Position numbers and translations under genes: made by a program. From Allosphingosinicella deserti (GTDB taxonomy: Bacteria; Pseudomonadota; Alphaproteobacteria; Sphingomonadales; Sphingomonadaceae), in assembly GCF_003012735.1 (NCBI RefSeq), contig NZ_PXYI01000006.1, positions 352,217 through 416,216 on the forward strand: a DNA stretch of 64,000 nt. The letters run 5' to 3'. The notes beneath the pieces were generated by a model. That model was not told where the DNA came from. It saw nothing but the letters and a program-made list of their open reading frames with translations, and ran no database searches. This document shows positions 53,536-62,403 of this stretch, one piece after another (positions within the stretch are counted from its first letter, which is position 1; each line of letters opens with the position of its first letter).

Positions 53536-53805
53536 TTATTCGGCTGCTTGCGCAATCATGTCGACGCATACGTATTTGCGGCCGAGCTTGCCGTCACGGA
53601 ACGTGACTCGACCTTCGGTGAGCGCGAACAGGGTATGGTCCTTGCCCATGCCGACGTTGGCGCCCGGGTACCAACGGGTACCGCGCTGACGCACGATGAT
53701 GTTGCCGGCGAGAACCTGTTCGCCGCCGAACTTCTTCACGCCGAGACGACGACCCGCCGAGTCGCGACCGTTGCGGGAGGAACCGCCTGCTTTCTTATGT
53801 GCCAT
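53536..53805 (-). CDS. rpmA: 50S ribosomal protein L27
   Basis: 89 aa, [20 protein letters not shown] at the N-terminus (the flexible tail near the peptidyl-transferase centre), [20 protein letters not shown] and [12 protein letters not shown]. Full length. 18 bp after rplU, cotranscribed with it. Confidence 0.98.
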   Translation of the reverse strand: MAHKKAGGSSRNGRDSAGRRLGVKKFGGEQVLAGNIIVRQRGTRWYPGANVGMGKDHTLFALTEGRVTFRDGKLGRKYVCVDMIAQAAE

Positions 53806-53823
53806 CTCTGATCTGCCTTCGTC

Positions 53824-54360
53824 TTACTCGGAGTCGCTCTTGTCGGCGACCGGGGTATCGGTTGCCGGGCTCTCTGCACCCTCGACCTTGAGCGGTGCCT
53901 GAACGTGCGCTTCGGTCTCGGCCGGAGCGGCGACCTTCTTGGCGCGTGGCTTCTTGGCAGGCGCCTCGGCCGAAGCCTCGGGAGCCGGCGCCGAAGTCTC
54001 GGCAGCATCCTGAGCCGGGGCGGACGCCGTCTTGGCGGCCTTCGGCTTGGTCTCGGCCTGCTGATCGCCGATGCCGACGATGCGCAGGATCGTGTGCTGC
54101 TGGCGATGGCCCTTCTTGCGGCGGTAATTGTGCCGGCGGCGCTTCTTGAAGACGATGACCTTGTCGGCCTTCGCCTGCGCGATGATTTCCGCCGCGACGG
54201 TCAAGCCATCGGTCGAGCGCAGCTCGGACCCTTCGCCGGCGATAAGGATATCGCCCAGCGTGATGGTGTCGCCCGCTTCACCAGCGAGCTTCTCGACGAC
54301 GATTTTGTCTCCTGCGGCAACGCGATACTGCTTGCCGCCCGTGCGCACGACTGCGAACAT
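53824..54360 (-). CDS. rplU: 50S ribosomal protein L21 with long C-terminal extension
   Basis: 178 aa; a normal L21 is about 100-105. Residues 1-102 are standard ([49 protein letters not shown]). The remaining ~75 residues are a low-complexity tail rich in Ala, Pro, Glu and Lys ([14 protein letters not shown]). Similar tails are known in some alphaproteobacterial L21 proteins. The start is MFAVV, four codons inside the longest frame. A TTGACA promoter lies about 85-110 bp upstream. Confidence 0.95.
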   Translation of the reverse strand: MFAVVRTGGKQYRVAAGDKIVVEKLAGEAGDTITLGDILIAGEGSELRSTDGLTVAAEIIAQAKADKVIVFKKRRRHNYRRKKGHRQQHTILRIVGIGDQQAETKPKAAKTASAPAQDAAETSAPAPEASAEAPAKKPRAKKVAAPAETEAHVQAPLKVEGAESPATDTPVADKSDSE

Positions 54361-54441
54361 GGCTTGTCTCAACTACCTTCCAGCTTTTTCCCGCATGCGG
54401 AATCGGCGAGAGCCGGGGGCTCCGCGCAGGAGAGTTGAGGG

Positions 54442-54470
54442 CTGCTACAGTGAGGTGCTTTCCATGTCAA
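54442..54470 (-). promoter_or_regulatory. Probable rplU promoter
   Basis: On the minus strand, TTGACA (54465-54470), a 17-bp spacer and TAGCAG (54442-54447) as a weak -10, leaving a leader of about 75 nt before rplU. The consensus -35 and spacer support it. Confidence 0.55.
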
Positions 54471-54513
54471 CCAAGAGCGACCCCTAAATTCCGGTAGGGT
54501 CGAAACCCATTGA

Positions 54514-54891
54514 TCAGTGAGTCCGTTCCCGTCGCATCCGGTAGCGTCCTTCCGCATAGGCGTCGAACAGTCCGTCGATCCCCGGATGGTCGACCGGCTC
54601 GTCACTGTCATCCGATTCCAGATTCTGCTGGCTGACATAGGCGATGTAGCTCGACTCGCCATTCTCGGCGAGCAGATGGTAGAAGGGCTGGTCCTTGGGC
54701 GGACGCAGATCCTCGGGGATCGCCTGATACCATTCGTCGCTGTTGGCGAAGACCGGATCAACGTCGTAGATGACGCCTCGGAAATCATAGAGGCGATGAC
54801 GAACGACGTCGCCGATGGTGAAATCTGCGTGGCGGATGATCGGCGCGGTCGCGCCGTCTTCCGCCGATGAGGACTTTTCGAAGCGGTGCAT
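54514..54891 (-). CDS. hspQ: Heat shock protein HspQ (YccV-like hemimethylated DNA-binding domain)
   Basis: 125 aa. The YccV/HspQ core is intact: FTIGDVVRHRLYDFRGVIYDVDP, read in part; SDEWYQAIPEDLRPPKDQPF; YHLLAENGESSYIAYVSQQN; LESDDSDEPVDHPGIDGLFD. In E. coli HspQ is a specificity factor for Lon protease and binds hemimethylated DNA in vitro. The start at 54891 is chosen over an ATG 17 codons earlier because the core begins soon after it and GGCGG precedes. Confidence 0.88.
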   Translation of the reverse strand: MHRFEKSSSAEDGATAPIIRHADFTIGDVVRHRLYDFRGVIYDVDPVFANSDEWYQAIPEDLRPPKDQPFYHLLAENGESSYIAYVSQQNLESDDSDEPVDHPGIDGLFDAYAEGRYRMRRERTH

Positions 54892-55014
54892 GCCGCCGAT
54901 GTAGGAAATCTCCCGGAATTCGCAAGATTGCGGGGTTGGCAAGCGCGAAACGCTCGGCTAAGCGCCCCGCCTGTCGACCAACCGCCGGCTCGTTCCGGCG
55001 CGACGACCTTTTGC

Positions 55015-55104
<90 letters not shown>

Positions 55105-55263
55105 CTTTCTTCCGCTAAGCTGCCGGCATCCCCCGCGATCTGCGGGTCACCGTCGCACGCTTGTCGAAGCGATCGCGCCGAACCATAAGATCACGATGCG
55201 CATCGCCCCTCGATACCGTGTTGCCGACGATCGCAGGCGGCTCGCGTCGAGGGCGACCGAGCG

Positions 55264-56322
55264 ATGAGCGAATTCTGCGACCGCTTCGGCATTCGGCTGC
55301 CGATCATCCAGGCACCGATGGCGGGCGTCTCTTCGCCGGCCATGGCTGCCGCCGTCGGCCGGGCGGGCGCCCTTGGATCGCTCGGCGTCGGCGCGACCGA
55401 TGCCCCGGGCGCACGGGCGATGATCGCCGAAGCGCGGGAAAAGGCGGCCGGCCCGCTCAACGTCAATCTCTTCTGCCATCGTCCTGCGGTGTCGGACGCT
55501 GCCGTGGAGGCCGCGTGGATCGCGTGCTGGCGTCCGCAATTCGACGCTTTCGGCGCCGCGCCGCCGGCGGCGCTGACCGAAATCTACCGCAGCTTCGTCG
55601 AGGATCACGCGATGCTGGCGATGCTCCTCGACGCGCGCCCGTCCGTCGTCAGTTTCCATTTCGGCTTGCCGGGGGAGGCCGCCATTCGGGCGCTTCGCGC
55701 CGCCGGGATCGTGCTGATCGCGACCGCCACGAGCGTCGTCGAAGCGCGCAGCCTGGAGCAGGCGGGGATCGACGCCATCGTTGCGCAGGGTTGGGAAGCC
55801 GGCGGCCACCGCGGGTCGTTCGATCCCGATGCGCCCGACGATCGCATCGGCACGATGGCGTTGACGCGGCTGCTGGTTCGGGAGACTTCGGTGCCGGTCA
55901 TCGCCGCGGGCGGGATCATGGACGGCGCCGGGATTGCCGCAGCGCTGCAGCTCGGCGCCGCCGCTGCCCAGTTGGGCACCGCCTTCATCGCCTGCGACGA
56001 GAGCCTTGCGGATGCGGCCTATCGGGAGGCGCTTGCCGGAGACGCGGCCCACCACACCGTCATGACGCGCGCGATCTCCGGACGGCCGGCGCGCTGCCTC
56101 GCCAACCGCTTCACGCGCCTGGGAGCGGACGCCGCGGCGCAGGCGATCCCGGCCTATCCGATCGCCTATGATCTCGGAAAGGCGCTGAACGCTGCAGCCA
56201 AGGCCCGGTCGGAGTTCGGCTTCGGCGCGCAGTGGGCCGGGCAGGGGGCGCCGCTGGCGCGCGCGATGCCGGCCGGCGCGCTGGTGGCGACGCTTGCCGC
56301 GGAGCTCGATCGAGCTGCTTAA
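55264..56322 (+). CDS. Nitronate monooxygenase / 2-nitropropane dioxygenase family FMN protein
   Basis: 352-aa TIM-barrel flavoprotein. [20 protein letters not shown] at the first strand, [35 protein letters not shown], the [11 protein letters not shown] loop with the usual catalytic histidine, and FMN phosphate region [20 protein letters not shown] plus [12 protein letters not shown]. Oxidises nitronates or related substrates with O2; some family members are enoyl reductases, but GGHRG favours nitronate monooxygenase. Stands alone after the tRNA. Confidence 0.87.
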   Translation: MSEFCDRFGIRLPIIQAPMAGVSSPAMAAAVGRAGALGSLGVGATDAPGARAMIAEAREKAAGPLNVNLFCHRPAVSDAAVEAAWIACWRPQFDAFGAAPPAALTEIYRSFVEDHAMLAMLLDARPSVVSFHFGLPGEAAIRALRAAGIVLIATATSVVEARSLEQAGIDAIVAQGWEAGGHRGSFDPDAPDDRIGTMALTRLLVRETSVPVIAAGGIMDGAGIAAALQLGAAAAQLGTAFIACDESLADAAYREALAGDAAHHTVMTRAISGRPARCLANRFTRLGADAAAQAIPAYPIAYDLGKALNAAAKARSEFGFGAQWAGQGAPLARAMPAGALVATLAAELDRAA

Positions 56323-56355
56323 TCGGCGGCGCGACCAAGCACCTTGGCCTCGGCC

Positions 56356-56970
56356 TCAGCTTTCATAGTCGGAGAGAAGCCGTTTGAGGCGGCGCGCTTC
56401 CGGCGTCAGATCGCGAAAATAGCGCCAGGCGAAGGTGGCGGCGCTGAGCAGGAGAGCGCCGCCCATCAGGATCGCAGCGTCGCGGAGGTTGGACGGCGTC
56501 ATCTTGCCGACCTGAAGCAGCTGAAACAGGGAAAGCGCCAACGCGCCGGCGAACAGTGGAAAGGCGTATCCGAGCGTGCGGATACGCCGGCGTGCCGCCG
56601 CATTGTCGTCGATCAGCGCGCGCAGCGCGTCTGGCACGGAGCTCGACACCGAGGCCGGCATGGCAGCGTCGGCGCGATGGTGCCTCAGATATTGCCGGAC
56701 GATGATCGCGAAGACTCCCCAGGAGAGAAGGAGCATGACGGCCGCGCCCCATTCCCGTCCTGCATCGGCGACCTGGCGGATCAGGAAGGCGTGGACGATC
56801 ATCCCGGTCCAGCCAAGCATGGCGAGGCCGATGAGCCCGATCTGGAGCTGGAACGTGCGGCGGCGCTTGGCGAGACTGTGCATCATGTCCTCCATCAAAT
56901 AATGTTGTGCGGCATCGCTGGGACTGTTCGCGGACGAAGCCCAAGCGCGCTCGAGGCGTTCAAAGTCCAT
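56356..56970 (-). CDS. Membrane protein, probable partner of the ECF sigma factor (204 aa)
   Basis: Soluble N-terminus (residues 1-36, with DFERLERAWASSANSPSDAA), two helices (IGLIGLAMLGWTGMIVHAFL; AVMLLLSWGVFAIIVRQYL), a cytoplasmic stretch and two more helices (about 140-180). It overlaps the sigma factor gene by 11 bp. The arrangement suggests an anti-sigma factor, but no zinc-finger HxxxCxxC motif is present, so this rests on context only. Confidence 0.6.
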   Translation of the reverse strand: MDFERLERAWASSANSPSDAAQHYLMEDMMHSLAKRRRTFQLQIGLIGLAMLGWTGMIVHAFLIRQVADAGREWGAAVMLLLSWGVFAIIVRQYLRHHRADAAMPASVSSSVPDALRALIDDNAAARRRIRTLGYAFPLFAGALALSLFQLLQVGKMTPSNLRDAAILMGGALLLSAATFAWRYFRDLTPEARRLKRLLSDYES

Positions 56971-57469
56971 CTTCGGCTTCCTTCACGAGAGCGGCGATAC
57001 GGGTACGCGCACGGCTGAGGCGTGCGCCGACATTTCCGATGGTGAGCCCGTGCAGCGCGGCAATGTCCGCATAAGCGATGCCCTCGAGTGACAGCAGGAT
57101 CAGCGAGCGATCGATCGGCGGCAGCGCTCGAATCGCCGCATAGAGGCGCTCGAGGAGGGCGGCCTCTTCCGGATCCGCGCCGGTGCCTGCCTCATCGCGC
57201 GCCGCTTCGCGCTCGGCCTCGGCGGCGCGGCTGCGGCTGCGACCCCATCGCCGCCGCCAGGTCAGCGCGCGATTATGGGCGACGCGGTAGACGAAGGTCG
57301 CGGCCGCAGCGTCTCCGCGATAGGCCGGGGCCGCCTTCCAGACGGCGATCATCAATTCCTGCAGAAGATCGTGCTGGTCCGCCGGATCGGCGAAGGCGCG
57401 GCTGATCCGCTGAAGGATGCCGAGATGCACCCTCATCCAGTCCGCGAACTTGGTCTCCGACGGGTTCAT
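56960..57469 (-). CDS. ECF-type RNA polymerase sigma factor (169 aa)
   Basis: Sigma region 2 (FADPADQHDLLQELMIAVWK, AAATFVYRVAHNRALTWRRR) and region 4 HTH (LSLEGIAYADIAALHGLTIG with NVGARLSRARTRI) at normal spacing; total length is typical of ECF sigma factors. The ATG at 57469 has AAGGGG 7 nt upstream; a GTG two codons earlier is possible. Coupled to the membrane protein gene. The tyrosinase-like gene lies 80 bp upstream on the same strand and may be under its control. Confidence 0.85.
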   Translation of the reverse strand: MNPSETKFADWMRVHLGILQRISRAFADPADQHDLLQELMIAVWKAAPAYRGDAAAATFVYRVAHNRALTWRRRWGRSRSRAAEAEREAARDEAGTGADPEEAALLERLYAAIRALPPIDRSLILLSLEGIAYADIAALHGLTIGNVGARLSRARTRIAALVKEAEDGL

Positions 57470-57549
57470 CGCCACACCCCTTCGACCGCTTAGACGACTG
57501 GGGGCGCCGATTTCTTACACGGGCGGCGCAACCGGCGATCGTAGCGGAC

Positions 57550-58428
57550 CTACGGCGTCGACGGTCCCGCGCGCTCGCCCGGTTCCCGCCGGTGCGGCGG
57601 CAGATCGTCATAGGCGTAATCGAGGCGGGTGGGATCCGCCATCTCGGCGGGCGTGGATTCCCATGCCCGCCCCAGCGGCATCGGCATCGTGAAGATGGGA
57701 GCGTCGATGCGCGTCTCGTCGGCGGAGGGCGTTCGACTGCCCGCTGCCATCCACAGGCGATCGATGTGGGCCTGATGGAGCCAGAAGATCGGGTCGAGCG
57801 CCGCCGTGGCCTGCTCGAACATCAGCCCGGGAAGATGTGGCGGCTGGGGATCCTTGCCGCCGATACGCCGACGGGCTTCCTCGGCCTGTGCGAGGTCCGA
57901 AGGCGCGAGATCGGCGGCGCCGCCGATCCCGTCGTCGGTTGCCGGGGCGGTTTCCTTGTCGGGCATGCCGTAGCGCTGCGGGCTGAACAGCGGGTTGTCG
58001 CCATGTCCGTCGGGCCAGTCCGAAGAGACGAAGGCGGGCGGCAGCCGGTTTTGATTGGGGGCGAACGGGTTCCAATAAGGCAGCGCCCAATCCCTCGGGC
58101 CGCCGAGTTCGGCCAGAGCCGCGCGGATATTGGCTTCGAAAGCGAGAAGGTAGAAGCGTTGCCAGGCGAGAAGATGACGTCCGGCCCTTTTCCCCTGGTT
58201 CCAGTAAAGCGCGATCAGTGGCTGTGCAGGCGGCGCGTCGGACGGGCGCAGCCAGCCGAGCTTCTGCCAGAGGTGCGGATCGAAGCCCTGGATCGCGGCG
58301 TAGAAGCGCCAGCTGGTCGGCTCTGACAGAGGGCGCCGCCGCATCGAGGCGACGGCGCGGGCATACCACAGGATCGGATCGGCCCACTCGCCTCCGAATT
58401 GCTGCACGTCGCGGCGCAAATACGTCAT
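57550..58428 (-). CDS. Tyrosinase-fold protein with missing copper ligands (292 aa)
   Basis: The type-3 copper fold is recognisable: LLAWQRFYLLAFEANIR (CuA helix) and LDPIFWLHQAHIDRLW (CuB helix), with DWALPYWNPF and DPHLWQKLGWLRP. In tyrosinases and catechol oxidases these helices read WHRxYL and LHHAxIDRLW. Here the third CuA histidine is Gln90 and the essential CuB histidine is Gln219, checked at codon level (CAA and CAG). His85, His218 and His221 are present. No signal peptide. It is either a non-enzymatic or altered-metal member of the family. ATG 58428 has GAGGGGCGAGGG just upstream. Confidence 0.75.
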   Translation of the reverse strand: MTYLRRDVQQFGGEWADPILWYARAVASMRRRPLSEPTSWRFYAAIQGFDPHLWQKLGWLRPSDAPPAQPLIALYWNQGKRAGRHLLAWQRFYLLAFEANIRAALAELGGPRDWALPYWNPFAPNQNRLPPAFVSSDWPDGHGDNPLFSPQRYGMPDKETAPATDDGIGGAADLAPSDLAQAEEARRRIGGKDPQPPHLPGLMFEQATAALDPIFWLHQAHIDRLWMAAGSRTPSADETRIDAPIFTMPMPLGRAWESTPAEMADPTRLDYAYDDLPPHRREPGERAGPSTP

Positions 58429-58749
58429 CACCCTCGCCCCTCGCGATCATGGCGATCGCAGCCGCCTCCCTTTGAGCACATCTATTGGGGCGCCGATAGA
58501 ATGGTCACGCGAAATCGTGCGACTGGATGCTGTGGATTTAACGTCCATTTTGATTGTTTTGGGACAGATTGCACGCAATTACTTCAAAGTGGAGGTAAAA
58601 TCCTATAAATGTATTAACTGTTATTCGTCGGATCCTGTTTGGACCGACTTGGCGATGCGCCGCTGGCATCCGGGGAGCAGACCGGGCTAGAGGTGGGAAC
58701 TCGAGGAAAGCGCGGGTCACGCCCGCGATATGCCGGACAAGGAAGATCG
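58429..58749. other. AT-rich intergenic islet
   Basis: No gene is supported. Positions about 58530-58640 are much richer in A+T than the rest of the window (long T and A runs, TATAAATG). One short plus-strand frame reads YFKVEVKSYKCINCYSSDPV, but it lacks a ribosome site and a recognisable family. Could be a promoter region for the DUF1993 gene or a scar of foreign DNA. Confidence 0.5.
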
Positions 58750-59271
58750 ATGAGCTTCAGCATCTACGACGCCTCCGCCCCCCTGTTCGTGCGCTCGCTA
58801 CGGACGATGCGCGCCTGGCTCGACAAGGCTGCGGCGGAGAAAGACGAGGCCCAGCTTCTCGAGGCGCGGCTGGCGCCCGATATGCGGCCGTTTCCGGCCC
58901 AATATCAGATGGCGTCCGATTCGGCGAAAAATGCAATCGCACGGCTGTGCGGCGTCGAGGCGCCGTCGATGCCCGACACCGAAGCGAGCTTCTCCGAGCT
59001 GAAGGACCGGTGCGATCGTACGATCGCCTTCATCGAAAGCGTCGATCCAGCCGCTTTCGCCGGCGCCGAAGCGCGTGAGGTCGAGCTTCGCTTTCCGGGC
59101 GGCATTGGCTACCGCTGGGCCGGCGCCGCCTATCTGACCGGTTTCGCCATTCCCAATTTCTTCTTCCACGTCACCACCGCCTACGCGATCCTGCGTGCGT
59201 CCGGAGTCTCGATCGGCAAGCCCGATTACCTGCAGCATCTCGGCCCGCCCAATCTTCAGCCCGAGGGATGA
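58750..59271 (+). CDS. DUF1993 domain protein (173 aa)
   Basis: Four-helix bundle-like soluble protein of the DUF1993 (DinB-related) family: DASAPLFVRSLRTMRAWLDK, LLEARLAPDMRPFPAQYQMA, MPDTEASFSELKDRCDRTI, FFFHVTTAYAILRASGVSIG and KPDYLQHLG. Fold-level relatives bind a metal with three histidines, but only part of that set is visible. AAGGAAGA precedes the ATG. Function unknown. Confidence 0.82.
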   Translation: MSFSIYDASAPLFVRSLRTMRAWLDKAAAEKDEAQLLEARLAPDMRPFPAQYQMASDSAKNAIARLCGVEAPSMPDTEASFSELKDRCDRTIAFIESVDPAAFAGAEAREVELRFPGGIGYRWAGAAYLTGFAIPNFFFHVTTAYAILRASGVSIGKPDYLQHLGPPNLQPEG

Positions 59272-59364
59272 CGGTGGACCGCCGGGCGCGCGCTCCGCGT
59301 TGAGCCGGGGCCTGTCCCGGCCTAAGGCCGACGATGTGGACGCATCGGGCTCATCGAGGGACGG

Positions 59365-61260
59365 ATGACATTCTTGCCGCGAAGCTTCGGCCCCGGAGCA
59401 GGGCGGGTGAGGCCGCTGTTCGGCTATCTCATCGCTTTGCTGGCCGTCGGCGCCGCCTATCTCGCCCGCGGCGCGTTGACGGCGCAGCTCGGCGACCGCT
59501 CACCCTTCCTGCTGTTCGTGCTGCCGGTCGTCATCGCAGTCTTCTACGGCGGGCGTGGACCAGGGCTGCTCGCCGGGCTGATCTCGCTTCTCGCCGGCCT
59601 CAGTTTCGTCGCCGTGCCCGATCGCATGACCGTCCACATTCTCGTCCAGGCCGCCTTGTTCGTGCTCGTCTGCGCGGGCGTCGGCTGGCTCGGCGGCAGG
59701 CTCGCGCGCCAGCAGCGCCTCGGCGAGCAGCATCGCGAGGCCGCGGAGGCCGAGGCAGGGCGGGCGCGGGCGGCGGGCGAGGAGCTTCGCCTGCTGCTCG
59801 AAGGCGCGACCCGCTACGCCATCTTCATGGTCGATCCGGAGGGAAGCATCGGCAGCTGGAACAGCGGTGCCGAACGAGTCTTCGGCTGGCGGGAGGAGGA
59901 AGTGCTCGGCCGCCCGAGCGCGATGTTCACCGCCGAGGAGGAGGGCGCGAGGCGCGCGCGCGACGCCCTCGATCAGGCGCGTGCCGAGGGACGCTATAGC
60001 GACGAGGCCTGGTATCTGCGTGCCGACGGATCGGAATTCCTTGCCGATGCCACGATCACGCCGCTGTGGCGCGAGAACGGTGTCCTGCGCGGATACGCCA
60101 CCATAGTTCACGACGTCACCGATCGGCGCGCGGCGGAGCGCAATCTGGAAAAACGCGAGCAGCATCTGCAGTCGATCCTCGCCACTGTTCCCGACGCGAT
60201 GATCGTGATCGACGAAAAGGGCATCATGATCTCGTTCAGCGCGGCCGCCGAAAAACTGTTCGGCTATTCCGAGCGCGAGATGGTCGGCCGCAACGTCAGC
60301 CTGCTGATGCCCTCGCCGGACCGAGAGCGACACGATGCCTATCTCGAGCGCTACCTTGCGACCGGCGATGCCCACATCATCGGCATCGGCCGGATCGTCA
60401 CCGGGCTCCGAGCCGACGGCAGCACCTTCCCGATGAAGCTGTCGGTCGGCGAGGCACTGACGGACGACCAGCGCCTGTTCACCGGCTTCGTTCAGGATCT
60501 CACCGAGCGCAAGGATTTCGAGGCGCGGGTCGAGCAGTTGAAATCGGAGCTGATCCACGTCTCCCGCCTCAGCGCGATGGGAACGATGGCGTCGACGCTC
60601 GCCCATGAGCTCAACCAGCCGCTGACCGCGATCGCGAGCTACGGCGAGGCGGTGCGCGATCTGCTTGATGGGCCCGAGGAGGTCGAGAAGGATCTGCTCC
60701 GCGAAGTGTTCACGGAGATGTCGGGCCAGGCATTGCGCGCCGGGTCCATCGTCCGCCGGCTGCGCGAGTTCGTTGCGCGCGGCGATGTCGCAAAGACGAT
60801 CGAGGATCTCCCCAAGCTGATCGACGAGGCGAGCGCGCTCGCGCTGGTCGGCAGCAAGGAGAAAGGGATCACCCCTCAATTCGTCTACGCGCAAGACGCG
60901 ACTCCGGTGCTGGTCGATCGCGTGCAGATCCAGCAGGTGCTGATGAACCTGATGCGCAATGCGATCGAGGCGATGGACGGCTGCCCGGTCCGCCGCCTCA
61001 GCGTCGCCACGACGTTGCTCGATCCCGAAACCGTGCAGGTGTCGGTCGCGGACACCGGACCCGGGATCGCCCCCGAAATCGCCGAGCGTCTGTTCGAGGC
61101 CTTCACCAGCACCAAGCGCAGCGGCATGGGCCTCGGCCTGTCGATCTGCCGGACGATCGTCGAATCGCATGGCGGCCGCATCCGCGCGCGCCCGCTGGAC
61201 GGCGGCGGGACCGAATTCCTGTTCACCCTGATGCGGCCGCCGACGGAGCCGGTGCCGTGA
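59365..61260 (+). CDS. fixL: FixL-type oxygen-sensing PAS histidine kinase
   Basis: 631 aa. N-terminal DUF4118-type membrane domain (about 15-115, four helices), coiled coil, a first PAS (about 135-255: LEGATRYAIFMVDPEGSIGS), a second PAS of FixL heme type (about 265-375) and kinase domains. The heme PAS carries the proximal ligand His337 in GDAHIIGIGRIVTG, with LMPSPDRERHDAYLERY and FTGFVQDLTER, closely matching Bradyrhizobium FixL. HisKA: AHELNQPLTAIASYGEAV (His414); HATPase: NLMRNAIEAM, DTGPGIAPEIAERLFEAF. FixL autophosphorylates when oxygen is low. Its stop overlaps fixJ (GTGA). Confidence 0.9.
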   Translation: MTFLPRSFGPGAGRVRPLFGYLIALLAVGAAYLARGALTAQLGDRSPFLLFVLPVVIAVFYGGRGPGLLAGLISLLAGLSFVAVPDRMTVHILVQAALFVLVCAGVGWLGGRLARQQRLGEQHREAAEAEAGRARAAGEELRLLLEGATRYAIFMVDPEGSIGSWNSGAERVFGWREEEVLGRPSAMFTAEEEGARRARDALDQARAEGRYSDEAWYLRADGSEFLADATITPLWRENGVLRGYATIVHDVTDRRAAERNLEKREQHLQSILATVPDAMIVIDEKGIMISFSAAAEKLFGYSEREMVGRNVSLLMPSPDRERHDAYLERYLATGDAHIIGIGRIVTGLRADGSTFPMKLSVGEALTDDQRLFTGFVQDLTERKDFEARVEQLKSELIHVSRLSAMGTMASTLAHELNQPLTAIASYGEAVRDLLDGPEEVEKDLLREVFTEMSGQALRAGSIVRRLREFVARGDVAKTIEDLPKLIDEASALALVGSKEKGITPQFVYAQDATPVLVDRVQIQQVLMNLMRNAIEAMDGCPVRRLSVATTLLDPETVQVSVADTGPGIAPEIAERLFEAFTSTKRSGMGLGLSICRTIVESHGGRIRARPLDGGGTEFLFTLMRPPTEPVP

Positions 61261-61877
61261 CCAGGCCCGTGGTTCACCTCGTCGACGACGAGGATCCGGT
61301 CCGCCGCTCGATCCAGCTGATGCTGAAGGTGATGGGCTATGACGTGCTCGCCTATGACAGTGGCACGGCATTGCTCGCCGGGGCCGATGCGCTGAAGCCC
61401 GGCTGCATCCTGCTCGACCTCCGCATGCCCGATGTCGATGGCCTCGAAGTGCAAAGGCGCCTTCGGCGGGCCGCCGTCGACTCCCCGATTGTGATGATGA
61501 GCGGCCATGGCGATCTGGCGGTGGCGCTGCAGGCAATGCGCGACGGCGCCATCGCCTTCCTGGAGAAGCCGTTCGCCAAGTCGGCGCTGAAGCAGGCGCT
61601 GGATCTCGCCTTCCTCAAGCTCCTCGATCCGGCCGGCTATCGGGCGTACCTCGAGGAGGCGTCAGACAAAGTTGCGGTGCTCGATCCAGCCGCCCGGGCG
61701 ATACTCGGTCACATCGCCCGCGGCGCATCGAACGACGGGGTGGCGGCCATGCTCGGCCTCAGCCCGCCGGCGATCGATGTTGCACGGGCCCGCCTGTTCT
61801 CGGATCTCGGCGTCGACAGCGTCACCGATGCGCTTCGTGTCGCATTCGCTGCGGGGCTCGGTCTCTCGTCCGAATAG
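61257..61877 (+). CDS. fixJ: FixJ-type response regulator
   Basis: 206 aa. Receiver (residues 1-120): acidic pair VDDEDPVRR, phospho-Asp in LLDLRMPDVDG, Thr/Ser in MMSGHGD, Lys in LEKPFAK. The C-terminal LuxR-type HTH is divergent but in place (LDPAARAILGHIARGASNDG, VAAMLGLSPPAIDVARARLF). Starts with GTG overlapping the fixL stop, so it is the cognate partner. Targets are unknown; no nitrogen-fixation genes are present, so control of high-affinity oxidases is more likely. Confidence 0.88.
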   Translation: MTRPVVHLVDDEDPVRRSIQLMLKVMGYDVLAYDSGTALLAGADALKPGCILLDLRMPDVDGLEVQRRLRRAAVDSPIVMMSGHGDLAVALQAMRDGAIAFLEKPFAKSALKQALDLAFLKLLDPAGYRAYLEEASDKVAVLDPAARAILGHIARGASNDGVAAMLGLSPPAIDVARARLFSDLGVDSVTDALRVAFAAGLGLSSE

Positions 61878-61942
61878 GGACTAATCCGTAAAGGCAGGAT
61901 CGTTGCGACGGCCGATAATGGTGTCACTCGAAGACGCCACAA

Positions 61943-62359
61943 ATGACGGACCACCCGATGCTCAGCCTCGCCCCCGATCGCGGCGATCGACCGCGCGTTC
62001 TGCTCGTCGAGGACGATGCAGCGGTGCGCCGCGCCTTGCAATTGCTGCTGCAGGGGCAGGGCTATGACGTTCGCGCCTATCGGTCCGCGATCGGCCTCGC
62101 CCGCGACCCGGAGGCGCTGCGCGCCGCCTGCCTGGTCTGCGATCTGATCATGCCTGAGAAGGACGCGGTGGAATTGCTCGGCGAGTTGCGCGCCGCGGGC
62201 TGGGCCGGGCCTGGGATCCTGATCAGCGGCCAGCTAGACGACCGTTTCCGCGGTCAGGCGCAGGGTTTCGAGCGCGTGCTCGCCAAGCCGATCGCCGAAA
62301 ATCTCCTGAAGCGTTCGGTCGCCGAGCTGATCGGCCGACGATCACCGCCGGCTGTCTGA
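61943..62359 (+). CDS. Single-domain response regulator (138 aa)
   Basis: Receiver only: VLLVEDDAAVRRALQLLLQG, phospho-Asp in VCDLIMPEKDAVELLGEL, ILISGQLDD and the lysine in LAKPIAENLLK. No output domain. It follows fixJ by 65 bp and shares its N-terminal sequence style, suggesting duplication of the FixJ receiver. Likely a phosphate sink or competitor for FixL, similar in logic to FixT-like brakes (inference). Confidence 0.82.
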   Translation: MTDHPMLSLAPDRGDRPRVLLVEDDAAVRRALQLLLQGQGYDVRAYRSAIGLARDPEALRAACLVCDLIMPEKDAVELLGELRAAGWAGPGILISGQLDDRFRGQAQGFERVLAKPIAENLLKRSVAELIGRRSPPAV

Positions 62360-62403
62360 ACGCATCCGGGACGGCAAACGGGGCCGCCGTCCCGTGCGAA
62401 CCA

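Noticed and set aside
58472..58690. A 72-codon plus-strand frame in the AT-rich islet containing KCINCYSSD
   Set aside because: No ribosome site, no recognised domain, and its ends run into GC-rich non-coding sequence; kept only as a composition anomaly.
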